From: Lasiodiplodia sp. COLG20 | Lineage: Eukaryota > Ascomycota > Dothideomycetes > Botryosphaeriales > Botryosphaeriaceae | Assembly (NCBI GenBank): GCA_009801085.1 | Contig: VNWV01000002.1 | Location: 2,170,001 to 2,234,000, forward strand | Direction of reading: 5' to 3' | DNA: 64,000 nt | Part shown: positions 33,530-44,106 of the stretch, one piece after another | Position numbering within the stretch: the first letter of the stretch is position 1 | How the letters are laid out: each line of letters starts with the position of its first letter | Program-made: the position numbers and the translations under genes | Notes under the pieces: model-generated | What the model saw: the letters and a program-made list of their open reading frames with translations, nothing else | Database searches by the model: none | What the model was told of the DNA's origin: nothing

Positions 33530-34771
33530 TCACGCGCGCTGCACCTGCTTGAACTCGCGCGTGATGTTGGTGATGGCCTCCTCCACCGGCAGCCGCTCCA
33601 TGCTGCTGGCGCCGTAAAAGCCGTGCACCCCCTTCGTCCGAGAGAGGACGTACTCCGCATCTTTGGGACGCGCGATCGGGCCACCGTGGCAGAGCACGAG
33701 CACGTCCGGATTGATGCCGGCCGCGACGTCGCGCATCTCCTGGATCAGCTTTACGCAGTCGTCAAGGCTCTTGCCGCTCTGGGCGCCGATCGACCCGGAC
33801 GTCGTCAACCCCATGTGCGCAACGAGAATGTCGGCTCCGGCTCGCGCCATCAGCGCTGCCTCGTCGACGCTGAAGGCATACGGCGTGGTGAGTAGACCCA
33901 TCTCGTGCGCTGTCTTGATCATTTGCACCTCCAGGCCGAAGCCCATGGCCGTCTCCTCGAGGTTCTGGCGGAACTGGCCGTCAATGAGGCCAACCTGATG
34001 TAGAAATGCTCAGCCCGATTCGCCTACTGTGTCAGGGGCACCCTTGCCCATGTATAGTGGCTGGGTCCGTGGCAAACATACTGTCGGGAAATTCTGCACT
34101 CCCGCGAAGCCAATATCCTTCAACTGCTTTAAGAACGACGGCATTGAGCGGAAGGGATCAGTCGCGCACACTCCGGCAATCACCGGCGTGTGCTCGACCA
34201 CGGGCAGAACCTCGTTTGCCTGCACCCTCAGTCAACTGTTCACGACGCAGCGCACCGCTTGCACCTCGCCGATCACGCTTTCGGCCGGTCGCGATAAGTG
34301 CCTTCCCTTTTGCGCTTTGGCATCCGCCCAAGGTTTCGACTAATCGCGGAAGGAATGTGGGCGGCGCAACATTATCTTGGGCGAAGGATTCCAACTCACC
34401 ATCTCAAGCACGACATCATTGGCGTTGCCGTACGGCATCAGACCGGCCAGCTACCATCTGTCAGATGCCTGCCTGCCCGAGGGCCAGGAGAAGTTCTTAC
34501 CGAGCCTCGACCGGCCATCCGGAACCTCCCGGAGTTGTAGATGATGATGAGGTCTCCGCCGCCCTTCTCGATGAATTTGGCGGAGAGACCGATGCCTGCA
34601 TTTGGAGACCGGTCAGCATCGCCGACCCAGACTTTCCGGTCGTGGCCCCTGCAGCCCGGCCCGGGAGGAATGGACGGACTAACCTGCACCAGCTCCTACA
34701 ATCGGCTTGCCATTAGCTGCATCAGTGCGCAGCTTTGCGAGGATCTCTGCGCGATTCGTAGGCGGGGCCAT
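33530..34771 (-). CDS. PEP-hydrolase-like TIM-barrel protein (Tm-1 C-terminal-half homologue)
   Basis: Five exons on the minus strand: 34684-34771, 34501-34595, 34400-34450, 34082-34219 and 33530-33994, giving 278 residues; all junctions are GT-AG and preserve frame. The protein is a complete single TIM barrel of the phosphoenolpyruvate-hydrolase-like family: [12 protein letters not shown] near the start, [28 protein letters not shown] and Cys-His-Gly-Gly-Pro-Ile. In the plant Tm-1 protein this domain is fused behind a UPF0261 domain. Here that partner is a separate gene transcribed away from a shared 564-base promoter, which implies joint function. The reaction is not established. Confidence 0.88.
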
Positions 34772-35335
34772 CTCCGCGACCACTGGCTTAACCTTCCAAA
34801 CTGGGTCCGTGAGATGGAGTTGATGTTCTTTTCGATGTCTTCACGATCAGCGTCGCGTTGTTGTTCGAGTGACCACGTCCTCTTACGTCGAGTCAAAGAG
34901 GCTGCACCCCACCTGCAAGATGGCGTCACCTCCGCCCCGCCATGTCGATCTCCCTTCCTGCTTACTTGTTCACCACGAACACCGCAAGCCAACGAGCAGA
35001 GACTCTGAGCTTCATTCAATTCACGTGTCCATTGCACCCATCGTCGAGCCTGTTTCATCCAAGTGATCGCACTGAGCGTCTACAGCCGAGGTCGGGCAAA
35101 CCACAAATCTCTCAGTGCGTCAAGAGAGCCTCGAATTCCCAAGTCAACGACAAGTTGGTTTCATACCACACGCGGACTTCGTTCCAAGATCGTTTGCTTT
35201 GCTGAGAGACCGTAATTGTGTTCGAAATAGTCAAGAATTTCCTCTGTGCAACGATATCTTAGATCAAAAAACGACTTCTGCTCCTTCTCCACACTCTTCA
35301 CCCAGTCCATTTCTGTCTATCAACCATAACCCGAC
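34772..35335. promoter_or_regulatory. Bidirectional promoter of the TIM-barrel/UPF0261 pair
   Basis: This 564-base spacer separates the two start codons. Pyrimidine-rich sequence near 35270-35330 leads into the plus-strand start. Co-regulation is inferred from the arrangement. Confidence 0.5.
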
Positions 35336-36745
35336 ATGCCTCGCATCATTCTTCTGGGTACCTGCGACACAAAGCTCGAAGAGCTACTGTACACTCGCGA
35401 GCGGATTCTCGCCCACAAAGATACATCCGTCACCCTGATAGATGTCGGTCGTGAATCAGTCTCCAACAGCGCAATCACTGTCCCCTCAAATGAACTTACC
35501 GCCAAATACGCCCCAGACGGTGCACCAACGGATATCAGCGCTTTGGACCGTGGCCAGCTCAACAAGCATATGGCCGCCTGCGCTACAAACTACATTCGCG
35601 ACCTCCTCAAACGCCAACAAGAGGACTCGGCAACTACCACGGAATCCGTCACGGCGGTACTCGGCCTTGGTGGCAGCGGAGGCACTTCCCTCGCCGCAGC
35701 CGTCATGCGAGAAGCCTTCTCTATGGGCTTCCCCAAACTGATCGTCAGCACCATCGCAAGCGGCGAGACTGGCCCCATTGTCGGCGAGACGGACATCACC
35801 CTGATGTACTCCATCGTCGACATCGCCGGCCTCAACACCATCCTCCGCACCGTACTCTCCAACGCCGCCGGTGCCATCGTCGGCATGGCTCACGCCTACC
35901 TCAAGACCCTCGAAGACCGCGCAGCAGGAGCGAACAACGACGTCACCTCCAACGACAAGAAGATCCCCATCCGCCTAGGCATAACCATGTTCGGCGTCAC
36001 CACGCCCGCCGTCACCGCCATCCGGCAGTACCTCTCGCAGCTCTCCGCCGCACCGCCCTCGGCCTGCCCGTACACCTTCCCGGACACGCACGTCTTCCAC
36101 GCCACCGGCCACGGCGGGCTCGCCTACGAGCGCCTCGTCCGCGCCGGCGCCCTCGACGCCGCCATCGACCTGACGACGACGGAGCTGGCCGACCACCTGA
36201 TCGCCGGCACCAACATGTCAGCGGGACCAACGCGCCTCTCAGCCGCCGCCGCAGCCGCCGCAACCACCGCCACAAACAACCAAACCGGCGGCGATGGAGG
36301 CGCAGGCGGCACCACCACCACCATCCCGCACATCGTCTCCCTCGGCGCCACCGACATGGCCAACTTCGGCCCCCGCGCCACCGCCGTGCCCGACGCCTAC
36401 GTCCGCGCCGGCCGCACCCTCTACGAGCACAACCCGTCCGTCACGCTCATGCGCACCAACGCCGCCGAGTGCACAAAGATCGGCGAACACATCGCCACCC
36501 AGCTGCGCCGCGCCAAGGACCCGCAGAAAATCCAAGTCTGGGTGCCGCGCGGCGGTGTCAGCCTGATGAGCGTCGCCGGCGGACCCTTTGAGGACCGTGA
36601 GGCGGATGAGGCGCTGTTCAAGGCGGTCAGGGAGGGCTTGGAGGGGAGTGGGGTGAAAGTTGTCGAGGACGAGAGGGCGATTAATGATGAGGGGTTTGCG
36701 AGGGCGGTGGTGGATGCGTTGGTGGGGTTGTTGGGGGTGGAGTAG
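35336..36745 (+). CDS. UPF0261 / Tm-1-like ATP-binding domain protein
   Basis: One uninterrupted exon of 469 residues, in contrast to its five-exon neighbour. It starts Met-Pro-Arg-Ile-Ile-Leu-Leu-Gly-Thr-Cys-Asp-Thr-Lys, the typical UPF0261 opening. Other family blocks are Gly-Leu-Gly-Gly-Ser-Gly-Gly-Thr near 103-110, Leu-Ile-Val-Ser-Thr-Ile-Ala-Ser-Gly, Asp-Ile-Thr-Leu-Met-Tyr-Ser-Ile-Val-Asp, His-Ala-Thr-Gly-His-Gly-Gly, a Gly-Ala-Thr-Asp-Met-Ala-Asn-Phe-Gly segment and a C-terminal Val-Pro-Arg-Gly-Gly-Val-Ser. An Ala/Thr/Gly-rich insert near 300-335 is probably a loop. UPF0261 is the N-terminal, ATP-binding half of Tm-1 in tomato. The biochemical role in fungi is unknown. Confidence 0.9.
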   Translation: MPRIILLGTCDTKLEELLYTRERILAHKDTSVTLIDVGRESVSNSAITVPSNELTAKYAPDGAPTDISALDRGQLNKHMAACATNYIRDLLKRQQEDSATTTESVTAVLGLGGSGGTSLAAAVMREAFSMGFPKLIVSTIASGETGPIVGETDITLMYSIVDIAGLNTILRTVLSNAAGAIVGMAHAYLKTLEDRAAGANNDVTSNDKKIPIRLGITMFGVTTPAVTAIRQYLSQLSAAPPSACPYTFPDTHVFHATGHGGLAYERLVRAGALDAAIDLTTTELADHLIAGTNMSAGPTRLSAAAAAAATTATNNQTGGDGGAGGTTTTIPHIVSLGATDMANFGPRATAVPDAYVRAGRTLYEHNPSVTLMRTNAAECTKIGEHIATQLRRAKDPQKIQVWVPRGGVSLMSVAGGPFEDREADEALFKAVREGLEGSGVKVVEDERAINDEGFARAVVDALVGLLGVE

Positions 36746-37921
36746 TGAGGGAGTGGGTGAGTGAGTGAGTGGCGTTCTGATACGCATGGTGCGGTTTTCT
36801 GTTGAGTGGACTGGGCGGCGATAAAGTTGGCTGGAGATGCTTTCCTACCGGGTTGACTTCTGGTTTACTTTCAGCATTGGTTGTATGACGTTTACTGGAC
36901 GGTTCAGGGTGGGAAAATACTTTCACCACTCCACCAATGAAACTGATACGGCCTCTCTCGACACATCTCAGCCGTGGCTTGACTTTTGCCACTTCGCACG
37001 GATGTTCGATGGCTTGACGATTTTCCGCTAATGTATCAGAGTGCAAAACAGGGGACGACGTTACATTCGAGTTTGACCATCGCCACTGCAGACAGCCACG
37101 AAAAAGCAAACGACTGAAAAAGCAAGGAAAAAGCAAAGAGAAACGACAAGGAAAAGGAGAACGCAGTAGTCACTGGCCGTGCCATCAGATACCTGCAATT
37201 TGGACTTACACTTTGCCATCGCAGTATGTGCAGAACACTTGAGCTTTTCAACCACCTAATTGACCTGGCAGCGCCCCAGGCACCTTGTCGTGCCAGGTGC
37301 TGTTAGGAATTACCTGTGTATGTAATTCAATCCCGCCACTTCCCTTCCATCGCCGGCGTCTACACGTTGGCATAGCCCTTGTGTAGGCGTCGGCGACACT
37401 CGAGTGACTTGCCAAGTGCTCGAGTTCAAGCCCCAGTCTTCGCAGGGGAATTGAATCGCAAAAAATCCCAAGAGGGTCCAACGGACAGGACCTGTTGACG
37501 GGGTTTCTGCGCGCTCCGGGGTAGCTGGAGGAGCGTGTAGTTTTGCTCTCCAGCGCATCACTTTCTCTCTCTTTTTTTTTGTCTATCAGTCAGTCGTCCA
37601 TGACCTTCTTATTGTTTTGCTTCTCTTCTCTTTTCGAGTGTCGGCTTTTTTCTGTTGATTCAGTGTGGGCGTGGTGGTGATGGTAGCGACTTTTGGTGAC
37701 GGTGGTAACGACTTGCGTTATTTACCGGTGTTGTCTACCACCGCACACTTGAGTCATCTGAACCAACTCACTGCCTCATGAGCAGCTGAAGCAAATGGCC
37801 AGCTTTTGAGATAGCAAAAACATGTCGAGACATTGCCTCAACAGCCCACATGCCCGTTGTAGTACCATCGCCTTGGCCCCAGGTTATTTCCCTCACGTAG
37901 TCCCTGGAAACGGCAGCAGGT
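36746..37921. other. Intergenic, short repeats only
   Basis: About 1.2 kb. There is a GTGA/GAGT microsatellite at 36746-36775 and an imperfect inverted repeat with arms 37352-37365 and 37381-37394 (12 of 14 pairs). No gene is supported. Confidence 0.5.
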
Positions 37922-38344
37922 CTGCGTCAAATCATGAGAGCCATGCACGCAGATGGCGCTGAAGAAGACAATGCCAAAGACGAAGCACCAGAAGCCGTCT
38001 AGGGCCTGCGTTTCTTCCTCAGGAGCGGCAAAATATATTATGTGTATCTAGAGGACGAGATACCGCTTATGTATCCTAGCTCAGTTCAAGAAGACACTTT
38101 CAAAATGGGACACGACAAGCAGAACCACAGTGGGATTTAACGAGCGTATAACTACATCCGCACCAATATTCTAATCCGAGGAATGGCACAGAAGCTGAAG
38201 TACACTGAGCACTATCGCACATGTCAGTTATGTTCTACCAAGCACCACCTGTTATGCGGCGAGTTACAGCCGATCCAGGATAGGGCCGGGCCATGAGAAA
38301 TCGAAACGATGGATTTCACTACGAAGCTCCGCGGCGGAAGGCCC
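37922..38344 (+). mobile_element. Decayed Ty3/gypsy retrotransposon fragment (pol integrase region)
   Basis: One frame from 37922 reads through three stop codons as a pol fragment. It shows the integrase zinc-binding motif: His-x4-His (Gly-His-Asp-Lys-Gln-Asn-His), about 31 residues, then Cys-Gln-Leu-Cys. Gly-Glu-Leu-Gln-Pro-Ile-Gln and a Thr-Met-Asp-Phe-Thr segment follow, corresponding to the first Asp of the DDE core. The spacing fits the H-x(3-7)-H-x(23-32)-C-x2-C integrase pattern. In-frame TAG, TAA and TGA codons and the loss of downstream core show it is dead. I see no long terminal repeats nearby. Confidence 0.75.
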
Positions 38345-38972
38345 ATTACGCCCTCTTGGCGATAGCGTGGAAGGCCATAAAGGAAGTCTGAAATGATAGC
38401 ATGGCCTACTTAAACTGTGTGGTATCCCGCTATTTCCTCTACAGCTATGTAAAGGTTCAAGGTATTCTCCGACGCTAACGAACGGAGCACTCTCTGTACT
38501 AAAAGCAATATCAAAGGCAACCGCAGAACCCCCATGTCCCGGAATCCAGGAACCAGAGTGTAAAATCCAGAAGACATAGGAAATAAAAGAAAGGGTCCAA
38601 AGAACAAATGAAATAATAGGAACAAAGAGAGGAAAACGAAAGTTGAATCAACTCCGTCGCTTATGCCGCCTGCTGCAAAATGTGCATGATGCTAGTCAAG
38701 CTTTTCTCTGATCTCGCTCAAACGCTTGCATGTGTGCAACTAAAGGACTCCCCACCCACGCCACTCTTCTTGATCGACCAAGCCGGCGGCAAGTTGTGAG
38801 TGACGGGATGAGCCATCAGGTCAGAATGTTGAAAGTGTTCGTCGGTTGCCCGTGCCACCCGAAACGCCGAATCCAGCATTCCTCATCAAAAAGGGAAATA
38901 AACAAACCATCCACCGTTAGAACTTCTGCAGTTCGTGATCCTCTTCTCCCCTTTCTTCACCCACACCACTCG
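38345..38972. other. Intergenic
   Basis: About 630 bases between the retroelement relic and the 3' end of the coiled-coil gene. It is AT-richer near 38560-38650 and no gene is seen. Confidence 0.5.
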
Positions 38973-40733
38973 TCACAGCAACGACAGAATCTTGTTCGAC
39001 TCCGCCGCCGTAATTCCCTGGACACCCAAGGCGCGCACCTGACTTCCTTTCCGCAGCCTCTGCAGGCCCGTCGCAACTTTCCAGCTCTCCTCCATGCCGA
39101 TGATGAAGACGTATCTCTTGCCCTCTGGGTCCCTGATGCTGGCCCTGACAATGTACACTCCGCTTGTTTTAACTTCAGCAGTCTCAACAAGCTTCATCGT
39201 CCAAGCCTTGACATCCCACTCACGCTGAGCGACATGTCGCACGTCGTCGTCAATGAACAGACCCTCGGTAGTCATACGCAAGATCAGACCGTCCGTCACA
39301 GCGCCAACACCTGATATCAACTTGGCCACAGGCTTCGGGAAGGCGGTTGTGAACAGGTAAACCCCCTTGATCACGATCTTCTCCGGATCGGTCGTGCTGT
39401 ACGGACCGCGTACCGAGGGCGGGGGAGTAGTCCGGGCAGTGGAGGTCGAGGGAGCGTAGGAAGAGCTTACAACGGATTCGGAATAGTTGGACGCGGAACC
39501 GGTGGTTCGGGGTGCCTTTGGGGTATCGTACGGGCGGAAGCCTGAGTAGGCACGCGAATCTCCGTCGGTCGTGCGGGCGGTCGGTCGCTCGTAAGGTTTC
39601 TTGGGTGACGTGCTCGGCGCCCTACCAGATTCGCTGGCAGATCTGGACGGTTGCGCAGCAGCCTTGGCCAGCCGCTCGGCTTCGCGGGCCTTGCGCTCGC
39701 GCTCAGCACGTTCACGGGCAGCCTTGAGGCGCTCCTCGCGCTCCTTGGCTGCCTTTTCCTTTGCTGCTGCTGCTGCTGCCTCTGCCTTCTTCGCCGCGGC
39801 TGCGGCCTCTGCTTCTGCTTTTGCTTTAGCTTCTCTCTCAAGGGCCTCGCGGATCTCTCGCTCCATTTTCTCACGGGCTTCTTTCTCTCGGGCTTCCCTC
39901 TCGGCCTTCTCTTTAGCTTGGCGAGCTTCTCTTTCCGCCTTCTCTTTGGCCAGTCTTTCCCGCGCCAGACGCTCCCGAGCTTCTCTCTCGCGCTGCTCCT
40001 TCTCGCGAGCGCGCATCTGTTCCCACTTCTGCTTCTCGGCCTGTGCACGCGCGGCCCTGTCAGCTTCTTCTTTTTTCTTGGCTTCTTGTTCTGCCTGGCG
40101 TCGTACTTCCTCTTCCCGCTTGCGGGCTTCTTCCTTTTGTTTTGCCTCTTCTCTTTCCTTCTCCCAGTCAGCGGAAGCGTTGTGCGTATTGCCTCCCCAA
40201 GACCCTCGAGGCGTAGACCCGGCCCCAGGGTTGGGAGGAGGCGGACTGTTGAAGCCACCGCCGGGGAAGCCGTTCGGCTGAGGGCCAGCATGTGCACCAC
40301 CACCGGGAGCGTGGCCGGCGCCGGCGCCAGCTCCAGCCCCAGGCCCTGCACCTCCTCCTCCCGGCGCGGCCGAGCCGGGTGCTGCACCCTCTCCTTGGTT
40401 CTTGCCCATGGCCCAGCCGCCCGCGCCCACGGCGAGGACGAGGATCAGCACTCCGCTTCCGCCGCTGGTCATCAGCCCGGCGACCCACGCCTTAATCGTG
40501 GGCTCGATGATTGTCCATACTAGCACTGCGAGCAGGGTGCAGGCGACGCCGGCGAGGAAGGAATTCCGCTGACAATTGAGAGAAGGAAGGTAGAGGAAGC
40601 CGGAGCCGGAACTGTGCGGCGGGATGACGAAGATATCGTAGTTGCCGGGTGGCAGGCCGGAACCCTGGCCACCGGCGGTTGTTTTTGGGTTTTCGCCATG
40701 GGGCGGCGGTGGCGGCGGAGGCGGGCCGTTCAT
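38973..40733 (-). CDS. Membrane protein with long charged coiled coil, unknown function
   Basis: A single exon of 586 residues. Order: Met-Asn-Gly and a run of eight prolines; two hydrophobic segments near 58-78 and 92-110, likely membrane spans; a Gly/Pro/Ala-rich linker (about 115-185); a very long charged helix of Lys/Glu/Arg/Ala heptads (about 185-365), resembling MAP7-type or myosin-tail coils by composition only; a Ser/Thr/Pro linker; and a conserved-looking globular C-terminus (about 450-586) with Lys-Gly-Val-Tyr-Leu-Phe-Thr-Thr-Ala-Phe-Pro-Lys-Pro. No catalytic motif is visible. The C-terminal domain, rather than the coil, is the part to use for homology. It is head-to-head with an MFS transporter gene. 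Confidence 0.78.
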   Translation of the reverse strand: MNGPPPPPPPPHGENPKTTAGGQGSGLPPGNYDIFVIPPHSSGSGFLYLPSLNCQRNSFLAGVACTLLAVLVWTIIEPTIKAWVAGLMTSGGSGVLILVLAVGAGGWAMGKNQGEGAAPGSAAPGGGGAGPGAGAGAGAGHAPGGGAHAGPQPNGFPGGGFNSPPPPNPGAGSTPRGSWGGNTHNASADWEKEREEAKQKEEARKREEEVRRQAEQEAKKKEEADRAARAQAEKQKWEQMRAREKEQREREARERLARERLAKEKAEREARQAKEKAEREAREKEAREKMEREIREALEREAKAKAEAEAAAAAKKAEAAAAAAKEKAAKEREERLKAARERAERERKAREAERLAKAAAQPSRSASESGRAPSTSPKKPYERPTARTTDGDSRAYSGFRPYDTPKAPRTTGSASNYSESVVSSSYAPSTSTARTTPPPSVRGPYSTTDPEKIVIKGVYLFTTAFPKPVAKLISGVGAVTDGLILRMTTEGLFIDDDVRHVAQREWDVKAWTMKLVETAEVKTSGVYIVRASIRDPEGKRYVFIIGMEESWKVATGLQRLRKGSQVRALGVQGITAAESNKILSLL

Positions 40734-41891
40734 TATGACGGGGGTATGGTGGGCAACAAGTCAGACAGCGGCGTCTGCTTGCGCCTGCGGCGGTTTGGAT
40801 CGATATGAAGGGTGTGCCGGCGAGAGTGTGGGCAAATTGCGGGTCGTTGGCCTATGCGGAGGGCTGTGTATTGTTGTGGGGGTGGTTCAAGCGGTGTTGC
40901 GGTGAGGGCGGTGCGTAGGGCATGTGGGCAGCAATTGTTTACGCGGTGGCTGGGAGCTTCTGGGCGATCAGAACAGAGTAACGAAAACTTCCACGAGGCT
41001 CGGCGGGGAGAACAGACTGACCTAAACACTGTACGGGCAAAATCGCAGAGGATATGTACGGCGGGAGGGCGAAAGACGGGTGGGGTTGTGGGTGTGACGA
41101 TGTTTTTGGTCGCGGGCATGCAAGGCAGCGGCTCTACCCGCAAACAACGCCCCGGGCCTTGATATGGCGGGAACAGAATCCTGGGCCCCCGAGCGCCGCA
41201 CAGGGATGTTGCAAGTCGCAGAGGGTTCGGTGGAGATTATATCCACGGGCTGCCAGCTCAAGCGCCAGGCTGCGAGCGTTCGTTGCTGCGTCCCCGCAGA
41301 TGTGCACCTGGGCTGTGCATCATCGCGGCGCGATGACTCGCTGCGCTGCTCCTCGCAGGTCCTATCGTCGCCGGCGCTGCATGAGCGTTGCACTCGCGTC
41401 AGCTTCCAATTCGCCGCTGCACCGCATGCTCATGCAGCCCGAGGCCGTTACGCGCTGCAGGTGGAGAAGGAAAAAACAAATAAACAGCCGCACTGGGCAG
41501 TCTCTCCAGCTCGCGATGTGACCAGCGTCATCACCGCAGGCGATCTGTCGGATGGATTGGCGAACACAGGCCGACGCCTGCGCCCGCCGGCTCCCAGGCA
41601 GCACATCATCCAACGCTTCGCCGCAGCCCGCTCTGCTGTGCGGCTGCCGTGGCTGCCTTGTGTCACCGCATTCCAAGCTGCGCCGACCTCCGCGCTCTCA
41701 CGTGTAGCCTCCCGGGGTTGCTGGACGCGCCGTCGCGTGTTGAGTGCGTTCCCACAGCTCTTACGCCATCCCTGCTGTTTTTCTCCGTCCGCCGTCTTCC
41801 CGTGCCTGTGTCTCCACACTTGAGCCGCTAGCGATCACGGCCATGTGCCCTTCACCGCCGGCGCATTCCAACTGCCAGGCGCCCAGGTGAC
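40734..41891. promoter_or_regulatory. Divergent promoter region of the coiled-coil and MFS genes
   Basis: About 1.16 kb, GC-rich, between two start codons. Overlapping open frames of 100-220 codons occur on both strands but have random composition. Confidence 0.45.
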
Positions 41892-43935
41892 ATGTCGGAG
41901 CTGTACGAGCTGCAGCACCGGGTCAGAGCTCCACCCTCTGCGAACAGCTCCGACTCCTCTCCAGGCGCTCTCACGCCCGACGAAGACGACGAAAGCTACG
42001 AGCTTAGGGATGACATGCCGTCGGACCTCCGCCCTGGCGAGACCCTCTCTCCCGACGAGGAGGAGCTAAACCGCCGCACCGTCCGCAAGCTCGACGTCAT
42101 CCTGCTGCCTTTTCTCGCCCTGCTCTTCCTCTTCAACTCGCTCGACAAATCAAACATCGGTAGCGCCGAATCCGCCCATTTCACCACCGACGCCGGCCTT
42201 GACCGCGAGGATGTCAACACCGCCGTCGCGCTTTTCTTTGTCTTCTTCGTTGCTCTGCAGCCCGTCGGCGCCGCTCTAGGACGCAAGTATGGCATGAAGA
42301 GATGGGTCCCGGCCTGCATGGCCCTCTGGGGCCTTTGCACCACGCTCCATGTCTGGGTGCATGCCGCCTGGCAGCTATACGTGCTGCGCATTACCATAGC
42401 TACTCTTGAAGGTGGGTCAAAGAGCTACGTGTTATGTTATCAACCTCCGAGTCATGTGTTAAATCAGTCCCTTAGCCGGCTTCTATCCAATTACCGTGTC
42501 GTACCTCTCTCTGTTCTATACCCGCTTTGAATTTGGCAGACGCTTAGCCGTATTCTACGGCCAAGCAGCCGTCGCGGGAGCTTTTGGCGGGATCCTTTCG
42601 TACGCCGTGTTTTCGCGTTTCCCCGGCCAAGACGACCATAAAATCGACAGTCCCACCACCCCGCCGGACCGCAGCAGTTGGCATTCGTGGCAGATTTTGT
42701 TCTTGATAGAGGGATGCACCACCATGACTATTGCTCTAACGGGCTTCTTCTGGTTACCGGAGCGCGCAAAGACTGCCTGGTTTTTGAATCCTGACGAGCG
42801 CGAATGGGGCGAAGAGCGCATCAAACGTGACAGGGAAGGGGACGTTGAGAATAATCGGCCCAAACGCTCTCCTTCTCCTTTCCGTGCTCACGAGGAGCGT
42901 GAAGATCTCGAAGCCTCACACCAGTCCACCTATTCTACCTCCGAAGAAGCTCAAGGCCTACTTTCTGTCTCTCCTCACGGCCGGGGATATCCACCCCCAC
43001 AGGAAAACCCGAGCATGAACACCACGGACCATGGTCTCTCAGCTCACGACGTTCTCTCCGCGCTCTCTTCGTGGAAGGTCTACTACCTCCTCGTCTTCAA
43101 CATTCTGTCATCCATCCCCAGCACCGCCTTCTCCATCTTCCTCCCCTTGGTCCTCTCCCCTCTCTCCTCCACCCCGGCGCTCGCCAACCTCCTTACCGCA
43201 CCGCCGTACATTTGCGCCGCCGCGACCCTCTACGCCTTCACCTCGTGGTCCGACCGCATCCGCGACCGCACCAAGCCCATCCTCGTCAGTCTAGCCATCG
43301 TCCTCATCGGCTTCGCCGGCACCATCTTCCTGCCATCCAAAACCTCAACCGACGACGACAACGACAACGACAAACACACCCCCAACCACCTCGCCCTCCG
43401 CTACCTCGCCCTCTGCATCCTCCTCTCCGGCACCTTCATCGCCTCGCCCCTCACCGTCGCGTGGCTGACCAACAACTTCCCTGCCCCCGGCAAGCGCGCC
43501 ATCGCCCTCGGCCTCAACGGCTGGGGCAACGTCGCCGGCGTCCTCGCCTCGCTGCTCTTCTCCCCGCGCTTCGCCGCCGGTGGCTATCGCCAGAGCTTCG
43601 TCTGGACCGCCCTCGCCGTCCTGCTCGCCGCCGCTGGCTTCGCCGGGTTCCGCGCCCTCATCGCGGCCGAGAACGAGCGCAGGAGACGCGTCCTGGCCGG
43701 GTGGACCGAGGATGAGGTCGAGGCGGAGAGGAGGTGGGGGAGGGGCCCGTTGCGGGTGGACGCGGGTGGGAAGGGGCAGGTGGTGCTGGATAGGGCTGTG
43801 GAGTGGTTGGAGGGGAGGAGGAGCGCTGGGGGTGGTGGAGGTGTGGTGGCCGCGAAGGTTGCTGGATGGATTGGGGAGTGGCGGGGTAGAGGAAGGGAGG
43901 GTGATGAAAAGGTGACGTTCGTGTATGGCTTGTAA
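41892..43935 (+). CDS. Major facilitator superfamily transporter (anion:cation symporter type)
   Basis: Two exons, 41892-42411 and 42476-43935, give 659 residues. It is a plasma-membrane permease with about 12 membrane segments. The first segment ends with Leu-Asp-Lys-Ser-Asn-Ile-Gly-Ser-Ala, the fungal Dal5/allantoate-permease-type signature (usually Leu-Asp-Arg-Xaa-Asn-Ile-Gly), and Gly-Arg-Lys-Tyr-Gly-Met-Lys-Arg-Trp follows segment 2. A 60-residue acidic cytosolic N-terminus, a long charged central loop (about 280-370) and a roughly 90-residue C-terminal tail make it longer than the 500-residue norm. The substrate (vitamin, amide or organic anion) cannot be called. Confidence 0.88.
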
Positions 43936-44106
43936 CGATGAACGTGATGATGGTGGTAGTGTAGAGACGACACACACAGGCTCTCTTCCAGCCCGGAAGG
44001 TGACGAGTGTAGTCTTCGTCATTGTAGGTTTTCGAGACTGATATACACGATTCGTGGTAGTGGTGATTACCAATCCATAATGATGTCTAAGCTAAGGACC
44101 GCCATA

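Noticed and set aside
37352..37394. Imperfect inverted repeat that could be an ncRNA or MITE end
   Set aside because: Only 12 of 14 pairs, no target-site duplication and no second copy in the window.
37405..37450. tRNA-like T-arm sequence (GAGTTCAAGCCCC)
   Set aside because: No matching acceptor or anticodon arms could be folded around it.
39601..40523. Two long plus-strand frames over the coiled-coil gene
   Set aside because: Ser/Ala/Leu/Phe-rich complements of Lys/Glu/Arg codons; no start context or splicing.
41164..41823. 219-codon plus-strand frame before the MFS gene
   Set aside because: Cys/Arg/Ser-rich random composition, with an equally long frame antisense to it; in a divergent promoter.
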